64,000 nucleotides of DNA. It comes from G965267605 sp965267605. Its GTDB lineage: Bacteria > Bacteroidota > Bacteroidia > Flavobacteriales_E > Vicingaceae. Shown here in pieces: positions 7,610-16,278 of the stretch. The stretch is taken from positions 2,604,001 to 2,668,000 of the forward strand of contig OZ254088.1 in the NCBI GenBank assembly GCA_965267605.1, read 5' to 3'. Both the position numbers and the translations under genes were made by a program. Each line of letters begins with the position of its first letter. The stretch's first letter is position 1. A model generated the notes under the pieces. The model did no database searches. It was not told the DNA's origin and worked only from the letters and a program-made list of their open reading frames with translations.

Positions 7610-10300
7610 TTGTTCAAAAAACCATCTCTACTTATTCTCACTTTACTCTACCACCTGTGTACATGGGGACAATCAGTTGTATACACGCATCATACTGTTG
7701 AAAATGGACTCCCAAGTTCGCAGGTGTATTCTGCGTTCCAGGATTCCAAAGGATACATGTGGTTTGCCACAGACGCAGGAGTTACCAGATACAATGGATA
7801 TGAATTCGAGAACTTCAATTCTGATGATGGATTGACGGACAATACAGTTTTCCTAATCACGGAGGATTCCAAAGGTCGAATCTGGTTTGGAACATTTAAC
7901 TGCCAGTTATCCTACATGGAGAATGACAGCATCCATGCCTACGAACACAATAACATAATAGCAAAGACACTCAAGTGGAAAAGGCCCATGCAGTCTTTCC
8001 ATGTAGACTCATCGGGAACTATTTGGATTGGGTTTTATGGTGAGGGGATATATAGGTGTACACCTAAGGGAAGCGTACATCAAACACTCCAGGTACCAGA
8101 TGAATATTGTCACTCTTTCAAGGCAACAGTATTTGGAAACACAACCATCTGGGGGAAAAATTCGAGCCCCTGGCGCTCAGGTGCAAAATCACGGGAGAAT
8201 GGAATACCATGCCAGCAGGAGTTCCAATTTGAATTCAAAGGCGCTGAATACGCTTTCCAGACCAATACTGAGGTAACCCACGCCCAGACAGGTAGACTGT
8301 GGGTTGGAAGCAGGTACAACAATGGGATATTCTACACCAGTACCACACATGTTCTTCTGATTCCCGCATCTAACCCAGCCTCATTGTTCAAGAACATCAG
8401 ACTCCCTTTCAGCGGCAGAAATAGGGTTCTATCGGTAAGGTATGATGGCACATTCAGCTGGTTCTGCCTGGAAAACGAAGGTGTTTACAAATGTAAAGTC
8501 AGCGAAGACAGCATTGAAGTTGTACACCATTTTTTACCTACAACTTCTGTCTCCAGAACATTTACCGACAAAGATGGTGGACTTTGGTTGATGACACTCT
8601 CAGACGGACTTTACTTCGTTGCCAATGAAACAGTCAAATTCTTTGGGGAGCCAAATCAACCCATCAGCGCCATAACAGTTGACACAACCAATGGACAGTT
8701 ATATGTTGGGTTTGAAAATGGGCGTGTTACTAAAAGTAAATTGACCGAAGCCGGTATTGAGCACGAGACCATAGCACAATTGCGCGTGAAAGCACAAGAC
8801 CTTGCTTATAACTATAACAACCGTTCGCTCTTGATGGGGGGTGAACTGGAATGGTTCAACTACTATCAGGAAAACGAGCTAAAGAAGATACCCGCACGCT
8901 ACAATGGTGTGGTAAAAGCGTTTTTGATCGATGATCAAATCATCTACACTGGAAATGGAATTGCGTTCTCAGTACTGAAGGGAGAACAAGAAGTCTTCAA
9001 TTCGTACCTGGAGAACAGCGATCAAAAGAAACTATGGTGTACCAGTCTTTTCAAGAACAAGCATAGGATCTGGATTGGCACATCCGAGGGTATTCGGATA
9101 TATGCAGATAAGCAAATCACTAATCCCTTTTCATCAGACACCTATCTATCCTCATACATTACCAGTTTTGCCAGGGTTAATGAGAACACATTCCTCATTG
9201 GCACCAAGAAGTATGGAATTCTGGTGGTTCAGAATGAGCAGGTGTTGGAAATACTTGATGAAACCCGTGGATTGAAAGGAAATCTGGTTTTTGATCTGCA
9301 TCGGGATGACCAGGGTGTTATTTGGGTAGCCACCAACAAAGGATTGAGCAGATTGAATTACCACGGTCCAGGCGATTTTGATGTTCTAACCCTCGGGCCA
9401 AGAAACGGAATCGGTCTTCAAAAAATAAACGCGCTACGCTCTTATCGCAACGATATCTATGCGTTAACGAGTAAAGGGTTCTACGTCATCGACCGAACAA
9501 AAATCCGTTTAAGCTCAGCTATCCCTCCGCTACATATTACCCAACTGTTCGTAGACAAGGAGGAGCAATCCATGACTCCACCTTTGATTTATCCGTACTC
9601 CCACAAGTTCATCAATATCCGATTTGAGGGACTTAGTTATACAAACCCCTATCCCAACTATAAATACCGAATAGTGGGAGTAGATACGGGTTGGATAAAT
9701 ACAACGAAGCGATCAGTTCAGTTCACAACGCTGCCCCATGGTAACTATGTGTTTGAGGTTAAGGTGCAGAACGAGGCAGGAGATTGGAACAAAATTCCTG
9801 CAAGGCTCACTTTTACTATTACTCCACCCTACTGGAAAACCTGGTGGTTCCGAATATTGACAACGATAGGAACCGTGGGTTTGATCTATCTGGGATTCAG
9901 GTACAATCTTCTGGTATACAACAGGCACATACAGCAAGAGATAGTGAACAGGTTATTGAAGCGCCTGGGACGGCAATCCTACATCACCATAGTCGCTGAT
10001 AAAACAAACATCAGAATAAACGAAGCGGAAATTCTGTTTGTAGAAGCGTTCAAAAACTATGTTGAGATCAATACGACCAAGAAAAAGTACCTCTATCGGT
10101 CTACAATGACCAATATGGAAGCAAAACTGAATCCATTGAAATTCGTCAGGGTTCACCGCTCGTATATAGTCCAGAAGGATAAGATTGATTCTATCTCCGA
10201 GGATGAGTTGCAAATACAGGATTTTCGTATTCCGATCGGAAAAACATACCAATCCGCCATGAAAAAGGTAGCGGACCAATTCTTTAGAACAAATACCTAG
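7610..10300 (+). CDS. Reg_prop / Y_Y_Y / LytTR one-component membrane regulator
   Basis: An 896-residue protein if started at the TTG at 7610, which gives an ideal signal peptide (FKKPSLLILTLLYHLCTWG). The frame is open from a GTG at 7508 that overlaps the preceding stop as GTGA, but that start would add 34 residues before the signal. Residues ~25-650 are two-component-regulator propeller repeats (KGYMWFATDAGVTRYNGYEF, GRIWFGTF, IWIGTSEGIRIY, VIWVATNKGLSRLN). A Y_Y_Y domain follows (YKYRIVGVDTGWINT), then a membrane segment (WWFRILTTIGTVGLIYLGF) and a LytTR domain (ILFVEAFKNYVEINT, FVRVHRSYIVQKDKI). It resembles hybrid-two-component sensors with the kinase replaced by a DNA-binding domain. 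Confidence 0.87.
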   Translation: MFKKPSLLILTLLYHLCTWGQSVVYTHHTVENGLPSSQVYSAFQDSKGYMWFATDAGVTRYNGYEFENFNSDDGLTDNTVFLITEDSKGRIWFGTFNCQLSYMENDSIHAYEHNNIIAKTLKWKRPMQSFHVDSSGTIWIGFYGEGIYRCTPKGSVHQTLQVPDEYCHSFKATVFGNTTIWGKNSSPWRSGAKSRENGIPCQQEFQFEFKGAEYAFQTNTEVTHAQTGRLWVGSRYNNGIFYTSTTHVLLIPASNPASLFKNIRLPFSGRNRVLSVRYDGTFSWFCLENEGVYKCKVSEDSIEVVHHFLPTTSVSRTFTDKDGGLWLMTLSDGLYFVANETVKFFGEPNQPISAITVDTTNGQLYVGFENGRVTKSKLTEAGIEHETIAQLRVKAQDLAYNYNNRSLLMGGELEWFNYYQENELKKIPARYNGVVKAFLIDDQIIYTGNGIAFSVLKGEQEVFNSYLENSDQKKLWCTSLFKNKHRIWIGTSEGIRIYADKQITNPFSSDTYLSSYITSFARVNENTFLIGTKKYGILVVQNEQVLEILDETRGLKGNLVFDLHRDDQGVIWVATNKGLSRLNYHGPGDFDVLTLGPRNGIGLQKINALRSYRNDIYALTSKGFYVIDRTKIRLSSAIPPLHITQLFVDKEEQSMTPPLIYPYSHKFINIRFEGLSYTNPYPNYKYRIVGVDTGWINTTKRSVQFTTLPHGNYVFEVKVQNEAGDWNKIPARLTFTITPPYWKTWWFRILTTIGTVGLIYLGFRYNLLVYNRHIQQEIVNRLLKRLGRQSYITIVADKTNIRINEAEILFVEAFKNYVEINTTKKKYLYRSTMTNMEAKLNPLKFVRVHRSYIVQKDKIDSISEDELQIQDFRIPIGKTYQSAMKKVADQFFRTNT

Positions 10301-10303
10301 GAT

Positions 10304-10337
10304 CGTTCGTCCCAAAAAATCGGTGCGTTCGTCCCAA
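10304..10337 (+). promoter_or_regulatory. Direct-repeat operator, candidate LytTR binding site
   Basis: The 12-mer CGTTCGTCCCAA occurs at 10304-10315 and again, identical, at 10326-10337. The start-to-start spacing is 22 bases, two helical turns. LytTR dimers are known to bind two direct repeats about 21-22 bases apart. The pair lies between a LytTR gene and the next gene, 82 bases before its ATG. Recognition by either tandem LytTR protein is inferred. Confidence 0.6.
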
Positions 10338-10419
10338 GCCACTGATATCATTTACATATAGCGGATTCGTCTACTTGTTTTGTCGACCACCAAATTGGTG
10401 TAATCTAAAAACAGGAAAG

Positions 10420-11616
10420 ATGAAAAAAATGACAATAGCCCTTGGGGTCATGTTAACCGCAACCTTGGGATTTGGGCAATGCCCGGGTGGAAGCTCGACC
10501 AATCAATATTTCAATACTTGTACAAATGAAGGCGATGGTTTCAGGCTGTTTAACAGCAATAACTACAAAATCCATTTAGGCAATACCTCCACTAAGTACC
10601 ATTACGGCCCCGTATCAAACTGGGCAATGAAGTTCAACATGTATAGTCAAAGTGGAAGAGGATGGGTATGGGGACCCAACAATGCTAAACCTGTTGCCGC
10701 ACTCAACAAAGACGGAGACATGCAGGTCAAAGGGAACTTCGTTGCTGAATTGGGCAAGGTTGGAGTAGGCATCACAAATCCGGTAGCCAAACTTGACGTG
10801 ATGGGTAATATCCGATCCAAGACCGGTGGTGGAACCGATTGGCTGGTTATGGAAACAGACAATGGAAATGGGTTCTTCAGAATCCACAACCGCGCTGCAC
10901 AAGACCAAATGCTTTTTGGATGGGATGACGGAACCAGTCAGAACTTCAATTTTCCTTTTACCATTCATAAGAATGGTTATGTAGGGGTAGGAACATCAGA
11001 CCCAGTTCATAAAATGGCTGTTCAGGGTAGCGAAGCTCCCGTTACAGGTCTGGGAAATTGCAAGGAAAGTGTTATCCGAATCAACAACATCAATGCCACA
11101 GATGGTTCCAATTCAGAGATTCAATTTGGTGTTACCAGCGACAATGATAAGACACTTGCTACCATCGCCACTAAACACACCGGATTGAATGGATCATATC
11201 ATGGCGCAGCGCTCATATTCGGAACCACGGACACAGATTCTGATGAGGTCATTGAACGAATGCGGATAACACAGAACGGAAGAATTGGAATTGGCACAAC
11301 AGCTATGAACGGCTCCCTTCTGGCAGTAGCTGGCAAGCTCAGTGCTGAAGAAATTGAAGTAAGTCTTTCTTCAGGTTGGTCGGACTTCGTATTCGATGAT
11401 GACTATAAACTGGCTTCCCTATCAGAAGTAGAAAAATTCATCAACGAAAACCACCATCTACCTGATGTCCCCTCAGCCAAAGAGGTGGAGAAATCTGGAA
11501 TCAACCTGGGAAAAATGGATGCTATTCTTCTTCAGAAGATTGAAGAACTAACGCTTCATATGATTGCGCTGGAAAAGGAGAATGCGGTGCTTAAATCACT
11601 GATTGAATCCAAGTAA
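10420..11616 (+). CDS. Secreted protein with phage-tail-fibre-like repeats and C-terminal coiled coil
   Basis: A 398-residue protein. The ATG at 10420 starts a clear signal peptide (KKMTIALGVMLTATLGFGQ); an upstream TTG at 10375 would add 15 unlikely residues. Three repeats of the type KVGVGITNPVAKLDVMGNI, YVGVGTSDPVHKMAVQG and RIGIGTTAMNGSLLAVAG are the collagen- or tail-fibre-like pattern common in Bacteroidota surface proteins. The C-terminus, NENHHLPDVPSAKEVEKSG followed by a heptad coil (KIEELTLHMIALEKENAVLK), resembles trimerising tail-fibre ends. No sorting domain is seen. A promoter-proximal direct repeat lies at 10304-10337. Probable surface fibre; function unknown. Confidence 0.8.
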   Translation: MKKMTIALGVMLTATLGFGQCPGGSSTNQYFNTCTNEGDGFRLFNSNNYKIHLGNTSTKYHYGPVSNWAMKFNMYSQSGRGWVWGPNNAKPVAALNKDGDMQVKGNFVAELGKVGVGITNPVAKLDVMGNIRSKTGGGTDWLVMETDNGNGFFRIHNRAAQDQMLFGWDDGTSQNFNFPFTIHKNGYVGVGTSDPVHKMAVQGSEAPVTGLGNCKESVIRINNINATDGSNSEIQFGVTSDNDKTLATIATKHTGLNGSYHGAALIFGTTDTDSDEVIERMRITQNGRIGIGTTAMNGSLLAVAGKLSAEEIEVSLSSGWSDFVFDDDYKLASLSEVEKFINENHHLPDVPSAKEVEKSGINLGKMDAILLQKIEELTLHMIALEKENAVLKSLIESK

Positions 11617-11661
11617 CACTCTAATCAATCGACTTTACAGATCTTCCAAAATTTGGGAACT

Positions 11662-13149
11662 ATGGATGTTAAAATCAAGCTTACAATACTCTGTTTGTGC
11701 CTTTTCAACAGCCTATGCTTTACACAGAGTAGTACTAATTGCATATATACCCTGACCTCCAATCCGTATTATGGTACTTGTCAAGATCATAATACATGGC
11801 CTTTAACATTTTCTGATGAATTCAACGGGGTCAATTTAGATGCTTCAAAATGGGAAGCCAAGACGGGAATTATTCGGAGTAATTGTTTTCCCGATACTTT
11901 CGATAGACATAAATGCTGGTGGAGACCTGAGAACATCAAAGAGGACAATGGATCACTCAAAATAAAGGTAGAGATAAGTAATCTGACCACGCCATGGGAA
12001 GAGTGCAGCAGCCCCCCGATATCACAACCTCCGATCAACTTGAAATACACAACAGGTGAAATTTGGTCTCACAACACGTACCATTATGGTAAGTACGAAA
12101 TTCGATGTAAGATTCCTTTGTTAGAAGGATTACACCCAAGTTTTTGGATGTATGAAGGTAACGAGGACGGAAATCCTATTTTCAATGAACTCGACTTTTT
12201 CGAGTTCGAGGGTAATGAAAGGAAACACATAATGACTATTCACCGGGATTACAATAATGATGGCGAAGATGACAATTGCAATAAGGAGCTAGCGCCCGAG
12301 GATCCCGGGTTTTATGCAAATTGGCATACCTATACCATTATTTGGACACCCTACGAGATCAGTTACTATCGTGATATAGTTGCAAACCCTGAACCTTTAC
12401 ACACTTTCTATCGGTACCATGACAAAACCGCCCTTACCCCAATAAAGTGTGGTGATCTTGAGCCAGGTAATGTCTTAGAAAACGAGTTATTTCCACGAGC
12501 CCCCATGCATATCATTGCCGGAGTGTCAGTTCACAGTGGAAATGCTTCAGGTGAAACTGCACCTACCCCAACAACCGACCTGCTTTTGCCAGCATATAAC
12601 GGATATGAAATCGACTATATTAAATATTGGGCACGACCAGCAAGTACCATCCATCCATGCTCTCTAACCACCTTAGTCAAAACAAGCCCATTTCAGGGCT
12701 TTTATGCTGCTGATAACGCAATACTCTCGGCTGGGGCCGCAGTTATTAATACAGCTGAGATTACAGTGAACGATCACATAAGCATCTTGCCTTCTTTTCA
12801 GGTTACATCTGGGTCAAGTTTCAAAGCCAAGGTAGATCCCTATATATGCGGACAGTCCCAAAGGATGGGAAGGGATAATCCTGAGAGGAACGAAGCTGAA
12901 CTAGTGCCAGAACAAATTTCAACCTCCATCTATCCCAACCCCAACAATGGTCAGTTCAACGTTGATATTGCGGGAATGAAAGGTTCCGCGACTATTGAAG
13001 TTTTTGACGCAGTGGGAAGGAAAATACGCGTGAAAGACAATTCAACCAATCAAACGGTTATCAATCTAACAGATCAAGCTGCAGGTATCTATCTGGTGAA
13101 AGTGACCGTTGACGGTAAGATCTTCAATCACAAGATTGTTTATCAATAA
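11662..13149 (+). CDS. Glycoside hydrolase family 16 protein with T9SS sorting domain
   Basis: A 495-residue secreted protein. A signal peptide (KLTILCLCLFNSLCFTQ) precedes a GH16-type domain (~40-330) that opens with LTFSDEFNGVNLDASKWEA. It carries the ELDFFEFEGN motif, which fits the family signature ExDxxE with nucleophile and acid/base glutamates. GH16 enzymes cleave beta-1,3/1,4-glucans, agar, carrageenan or related galactans; the substrate cannot be told from the motif. A Bacteroidota-type linker (SPFQGFYAADNAILSAGAAV) and a T9SS type A domain (IYPNPNNGQFNVDI) follow. The ATG at 11662 is preferred to an upstream TTG at 11653. The following gene begins 3 bases after the stop, so co-transcription is likely. 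Confidence 0.88.
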   Translation: MDVKIKLTILCLCLFNSLCFTQSSTNCIYTLTSNPYYGTCQDHNTWPLTFSDEFNGVNLDASKWEAKTGIIRSNCFPDTFDRHKCWWRPENIKEDNGSLKIKVEISNLTTPWEECSSPPISQPPINLKYTTGEIWSHNTYHYGKYEIRCKIPLLEGLHPSFWMYEGNEDGNPIFNELDFFEFEGNERKHIMTIHRDYNNDGEDDNCNKELAPEDPGFYANWHTYTIIWTPYEISYYRDIVANPEPLHTFYRYHDKTALTPIKCGDLEPGNVLENELFPRAPMHIIAGVSVHSGNASGETAPTPTTDLLLPAYNGYEIDYIKYWARPASTIHPCSLTTLVKTSPFQGFYAADNAILSAGAAVINTAEITVNDHISILPSFQVTSGSSFKAKVDPYICGQSQRMGRDNPERNEAELVPEQISTSIYPNPNNGQFNVDIAGMKGSATIEVFDAVGRKIRVKDNSTNQTVINLTDQAAGIYLVKVTVDGKIFNHKIVYQ

Positions 13150-13152
13150 TCA

Positions 13153-14751
13153 ATGCTTATGAATACCCTTTTAAAAGCAAAAAGTCTCATGCTAGTGACA
13201 ATCCTGCTCCTTTTCGCAGGCAGTACGATGTGCCAAACCGTAACCGGATCCCTCAAGAAGCCTCAAATGATCAAAACAGATGACGGGTTCCTGATCTATG
13301 GCCTTACAAAAACAGAACTTCAGGTACAGTTGTATGACAAAAATCTGAAACTCATTGCGAAAACAGCGCAGGCATACAATAAGGGTTCAAGGAACATATG
13401 GAAGGCTGAAGTTCTTAATAGCGGATACCTGTTCGAAATGAACTTCTGCCGATTCCATTTCAACAAGAAGCTTGAAAAAATCTCATACCAGGAATGGACT
13501 AGAGAGGATAGAAAGGCGGAAAGGGAGAATTCCAAAGCTTACAAACCGACCCTTAACGCTTCTGATCAAATGTTAGGGAAAACAAGCCATGTAAAAATTG
13601 GTGGGTTCTTCATAGAAATGATCTCCAATAGTAAAGTGATGACTCCCGGAGTAACCATAGGAGGTGGAAGTGGTCACAAAGGAAATCCGCTTATCAAGAT
13701 CTGCGCTCTTGATGAAAGCAAAACACCCCTAACCTACGCCCCGAAATGGGAAATTGAACTTGAACACGACCCCCTACTTGATTACAAGTGGTACACTTTT
13801 AACGACAATCTGCTACTATACGTATCAGGGAAAACACACACCTACCTGTACAAAGTTGACTACGCAAATGGAAAAATTGATTACAAGTATCAAATGAAAC
13901 TAGACGGTGATGAGGTAATTGCCTTCTCCAATGTTGCCTGGAATCCCGATGGTTATCCCATCATTGTCGGAAATTTCAAATCAGCTGATAAAAAAGCCAA
14001 ACGAGCAGGAATGCTGGGTTGGTTTGCTATCAGGCTGGATTCGAGGGGACAGGAGGTTGCCAAAAAGAAATTTGATTTCGACATCCAAATTCCGAAGGAT
14101 TATCACGGCAAGGATCTTAAGGAAAGGGATATGAACCGCGTGTGTCTGAGCATGAGGTATATGAATGTGAACGAAGACAATACCATCACTATGGTTGGGG
14201 AGCACATCAGAGTGGTTACGCTTACTTCAACATCTACTACCTACACGGGTTCAGGAGGGAACACCTCCACCACCAGTTCCGGGAACGCCTATCAAACGTT
14301 CGGGTTTTCCCATTTCGAATTGGATCAGAACTTAAACGTCAAAAAGAGCAAGTACATTCCAGCCGTACACCCTTCGAAAGATGACAAAAAGGGTAAATTA
14401 AACAACCTTCTCACGATTGGTTACAATTTTGACCTGTTCACGCTCACAGCAGAATACACACCCAGGCAAAACAATTTCGTCCCACTCCTTAATTATAAGA
14501 TCCGAGACTTGCGCATAGTCAACAAAAGGCCAACAGCTCTCTTCTATAAAGTGAATAAGCCAGGTGAATACGAGCTCTACGCTTTGGATTTGAATACATC
14601 GAAAGAAGTATTACTCAAGAAATTCAACGTTGGTAAAAGCGCGACCGAGGGTAATGTAGGTCAACCAGTTGTTACCTTAACTGGTTCTAACAAGGTAGTC
14701 GCCTTTGATAGGCGAAAAACAGAATACACCCTGGAGTTGATAGAATTTTGA
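13153..14751 (+). CDS. Secreted protein of unknown function
   Basis: A 532-residue protein with a signal peptide (SLMLVTILLLFAGSTMCQ). I recognise no domain. The body is rich in beta strands and lysine, with propeller-like phrases (MIKTDDGFLIYGLTKTELQV, VAWNPDGYPIIVGNFKS) and a Ser/Thr/Gly-rich loop near residues 355-380 (TSTSTTYTGSGGNTSTTSSG). It starts 3 bases after the GH16 gene and is probably co-transcribed with it. A second in-frame ATG at 13159 is an equally good start. A role in polysaccharide binding is possible only by association. Confidence 0.75.
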   Translation: MLMNTLLKAKSLMLVTILLLFAGSTMCQTVTGSLKKPQMIKTDDGFLIYGLTKTELQVQLYDKNLKLIAKTAQAYNKGSRNIWKAEVLNSGYLFEMNFCRFHFNKKLEKISYQEWTREDRKAERENSKAYKPTLNASDQMLGKTSHVKIGGFFIEMISNSKVMTPGVTIGGGSGHKGNPLIKICALDESKTPLTYAPKWEIELEHDPLLDYKWYTFNDNLLLYVSGKTHTYLYKVDYANGKIDYKYQMKLDGDEVIAFSNVAWNPDGYPIIVGNFKSADKKAKRAGMLGWFAIRLDSRGQEVAKKKFDFDIQIPKDYHGKDLKERDMNRVCLSMRYMNVNEDNTITMVGEHIRVVTLTSTSTTYTGSGGNTSTTSSGNAYQTFGFSHFELDQNLNVKKSKYIPAVHPSKDDKKGKLNNLLTIGYNFDLFTLTAEYTPRQNNFVPLLNYKIRDLRIVNKRPTALFYKVNKPGEYELYALDLNTSKEVLLKKFNVGKSATEGNVGQPVVTLTGSNKVVAFDRRKTEYTLELIEF

Positions 14752-14792
14752 AATTCTTGCCCGTGGTTAGGTTATGATCGGTCGTTAGAAAT

Positions 14793-15407
14793 CTAAAACC
14801 TACAAACCACACCCAACCTGGTGTTCGCGCCTGGCAGAATCAAGACCAGATCCTTGTTGCCGCCAGATGCTTTGAGGGTGTTCCCGTCCTGGTTCGTCAA
14901 ATTGCCATACCGGTAGTTGGCGTAACCAGAACTTAGAAAATACCCTATGCGATTACCGAACATGTGTTGGTACCGTAGGTTCAATTCGAAAGTCAATCCG
15001 GAACCGGTGACCTTCCAGTTCGAGCCGTTGTCTCCATAGGTTAGCATCGACATACCAATGAAACCATTTCCGATCAACAAATTCTTCTCGGTGTTCACCA
15101 ACCTGTATGATAAGGCTACCCTAAACGTATTTGCACTAGCGTATCCCGTAGAATCCACACCGAGAAAGTTACTTCGTTCGTAATTCGCACCTGCAGAGAA
15201 ATTGTCTGTCGCGGCATACTGCCATGTTAGTCCGAACAACGCATTGGCCGCTTCAATTCCGGATTTTGTGTCGCTTGTATCATTGGATTTCGCCCCGTAC
15301 AGTCCCATCCCCACACTACCCAGAACATCCATGTTCCCTTTTTCATATTGCGCGTTGACCTGAGTGATCAGGAAAGCAAACGCTAACAGTGTCCAAAATC
15401 CTTTCAT
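14793..15407 (-). CDS. Predicted outer-membrane beta-barrel protein
   Basis: A 204-residue protein with a signal peptide (KGFWTLLAFAFLITQVNAQ) and alternating amphipathic strands (TFRVALSYRLVNTEKNLLIG, FELNLRYQHMFGNRIGYFLS), ending in ...LGVVCRF. A terminal phenylalanine is typical of proteins inserted by the BAM machinery. Length fits an 8-stranded OmpW- or PorT-like barrel. The ATG at 15407 is preferred to one at 15416. The gene converges on the secreted protein ending at 14751. No ligand is suggested. Confidence 0.75.
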   Translation of the reverse strand: MKGFWTLLAFAFLITQVNAQYEKGNMDVLGSVGMGLYGAKSNDTSDTKSGIEAANALFGLTWQYAATDNFSAGANYERSNFLGVDSTGYASANTFRVALSYRLVNTEKNLLIGNGFIGMSMLTYGDNGSNWKVTGSGLTFELNLRYQHMFGNRIGYFLSSGYANYRYGNLTNQDGNTLKASGGNKDLVLILPGANTRLGVVCRF

Positions 15408-15493
15408 ACGTAACAAGTTACCAAGAGAAAGGATGTATTCAAATTAAACCGCACGGTTATCGTTTCAAGGGCCCGCTATGTAATACAAGAAAG

Positions 15494-15524
15494 AAGGCCC
15501 GACAATGAATGTCGAGCCTTTCGC
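15494..15524 (-). terminator. Intrinsic terminator after the GCTD-repeat lipoprotein gene
   Basis: AAGGC-C-CGACA and TGTCG-A-GCCTT form an ~11-bp stem with loop ATGA at 15494-15520. On the minus strand it is followed by CTTTCTTG. It terminates the gene ending at 15637 and insulates the next minus-strand gene. Confidence 0.75.
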
Positions 15525-15636
15525 TATCTAACAATTGGTGCTCCGCAACACCAACTCCACAATTCCACTTAAAATCTCAATTGCACTTCTTCGTATTGCT
15601 TTACGATAGGATTCAAATTCAAGTGGAGTATCAACA

Positions 15637-16173
15637 TTAACAGCCCTGACTCAACGTGAAACTTCCGTCTCCACTAAAGTCAGTAAGTGTAATTGTCACT
15701 GTCCACGTACCTGATGCACCTGTAGCAGAGCATTTGGTCAACGAATCATCACCAATGCCCACTGTAAGCGTTTCATCCAATACCTGAACTCCATTCGCAT
15801 CTTTGACCACAACACGGAAACTTCCACCACTGGCCGCAGTGATATCCATATTCAACTCCGCTCTGGATTGATTATTGGTCCAAGTATGCGTATTACTAGC
15901 TGAACCTCCTGCTCCCGTTACATCGCCATCATTTCCAGCGCCAACCACTGTTATCTTCGGGTACGTACACGAACCATTATCAACTACTGCGGATGAACAA
16001 TAGTTGTTAGCCGCTGCATCTGTACATCCTGTGCAAGAGCCATCGTCTTTTTTTGCTTTAGCATCGTAGTTCGCAGCACAACTTTGCGTACAACCTTTCC
16101 TTTTACAGCCTGTTCCAACTATTGTGGAAAGTGCCACAAAGGAAGCTGCAATTATCATTGTTAGGTTTCTCAT
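15637..16173 (-). CDS. Lipoprotein with GCTD repeat, member of the local ECF-sigma regulon
   Basis: A 178-residue protein. The hydrophobic leader MIIAASFVALSTIVGTGC ends in a cysteine suited to lipidation, although the lipobox is weak. Next comes one and a half Cys-rich units of the GCTDxxAxNYxxxAxxDNGSC type (QSCAANYDAKAKKDDGSC, GCTDAAANNYCSSAVVDNGS), common in Bacteroidota surface proteins. The last ~95 residues (GSFRVVVKDANGVQVLDETL, SGTWTVTITLTDFSGDGSFT) are clearly homologous to the C-terminus of the lipoprotein at 19471-19908. The start at 16173 is chosen over 16212 because the predicted promoter ends at 16202. Function unknown; likely an envelope-stress lipoprotein. Confidence 0.8.
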   Translation of the reverse strand: MRNLTMIIAASFVALSTIVGTGCKRKGCTQSCAANYDAKAKKDDGSCTGCTDAAANNYCSSAVVDNGSCTYPKITVVGAGNDGDVTGAGGSASNTHTWTNNQSRAELNMDITAASGGSFRVVVKDANGVQVLDETLTVGIGDDSLTKCSATGASGTWTVTITLTDFSGDGSFTLSQGC

Positions 16174-16201
16174 ATCTGAAGGTATAATTGGTTCTATATG
16201 C

Positions 16202-16236
16202 TTATAATGCATCTCAAGAGTGGAAGGTTGGAACGG
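16202..16236 (-). promoter_or_regulatory. Predicted ECF-sigma promoter
   Basis: On the minus strand: CCGTTCCAACC (16236-16226), 16 bases, CATTATAA (16209-16202). The same two boxes at identical spacing precede three other units of this cluster. It would start transcription near 16195, 22 bases before the lipoprotein ATG. Confidence 0.75.
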
Positions 16237-16278
16237 GTTAGAATTTTCCGTGGAGCTTCATTGTTCTAAATTCGCATT

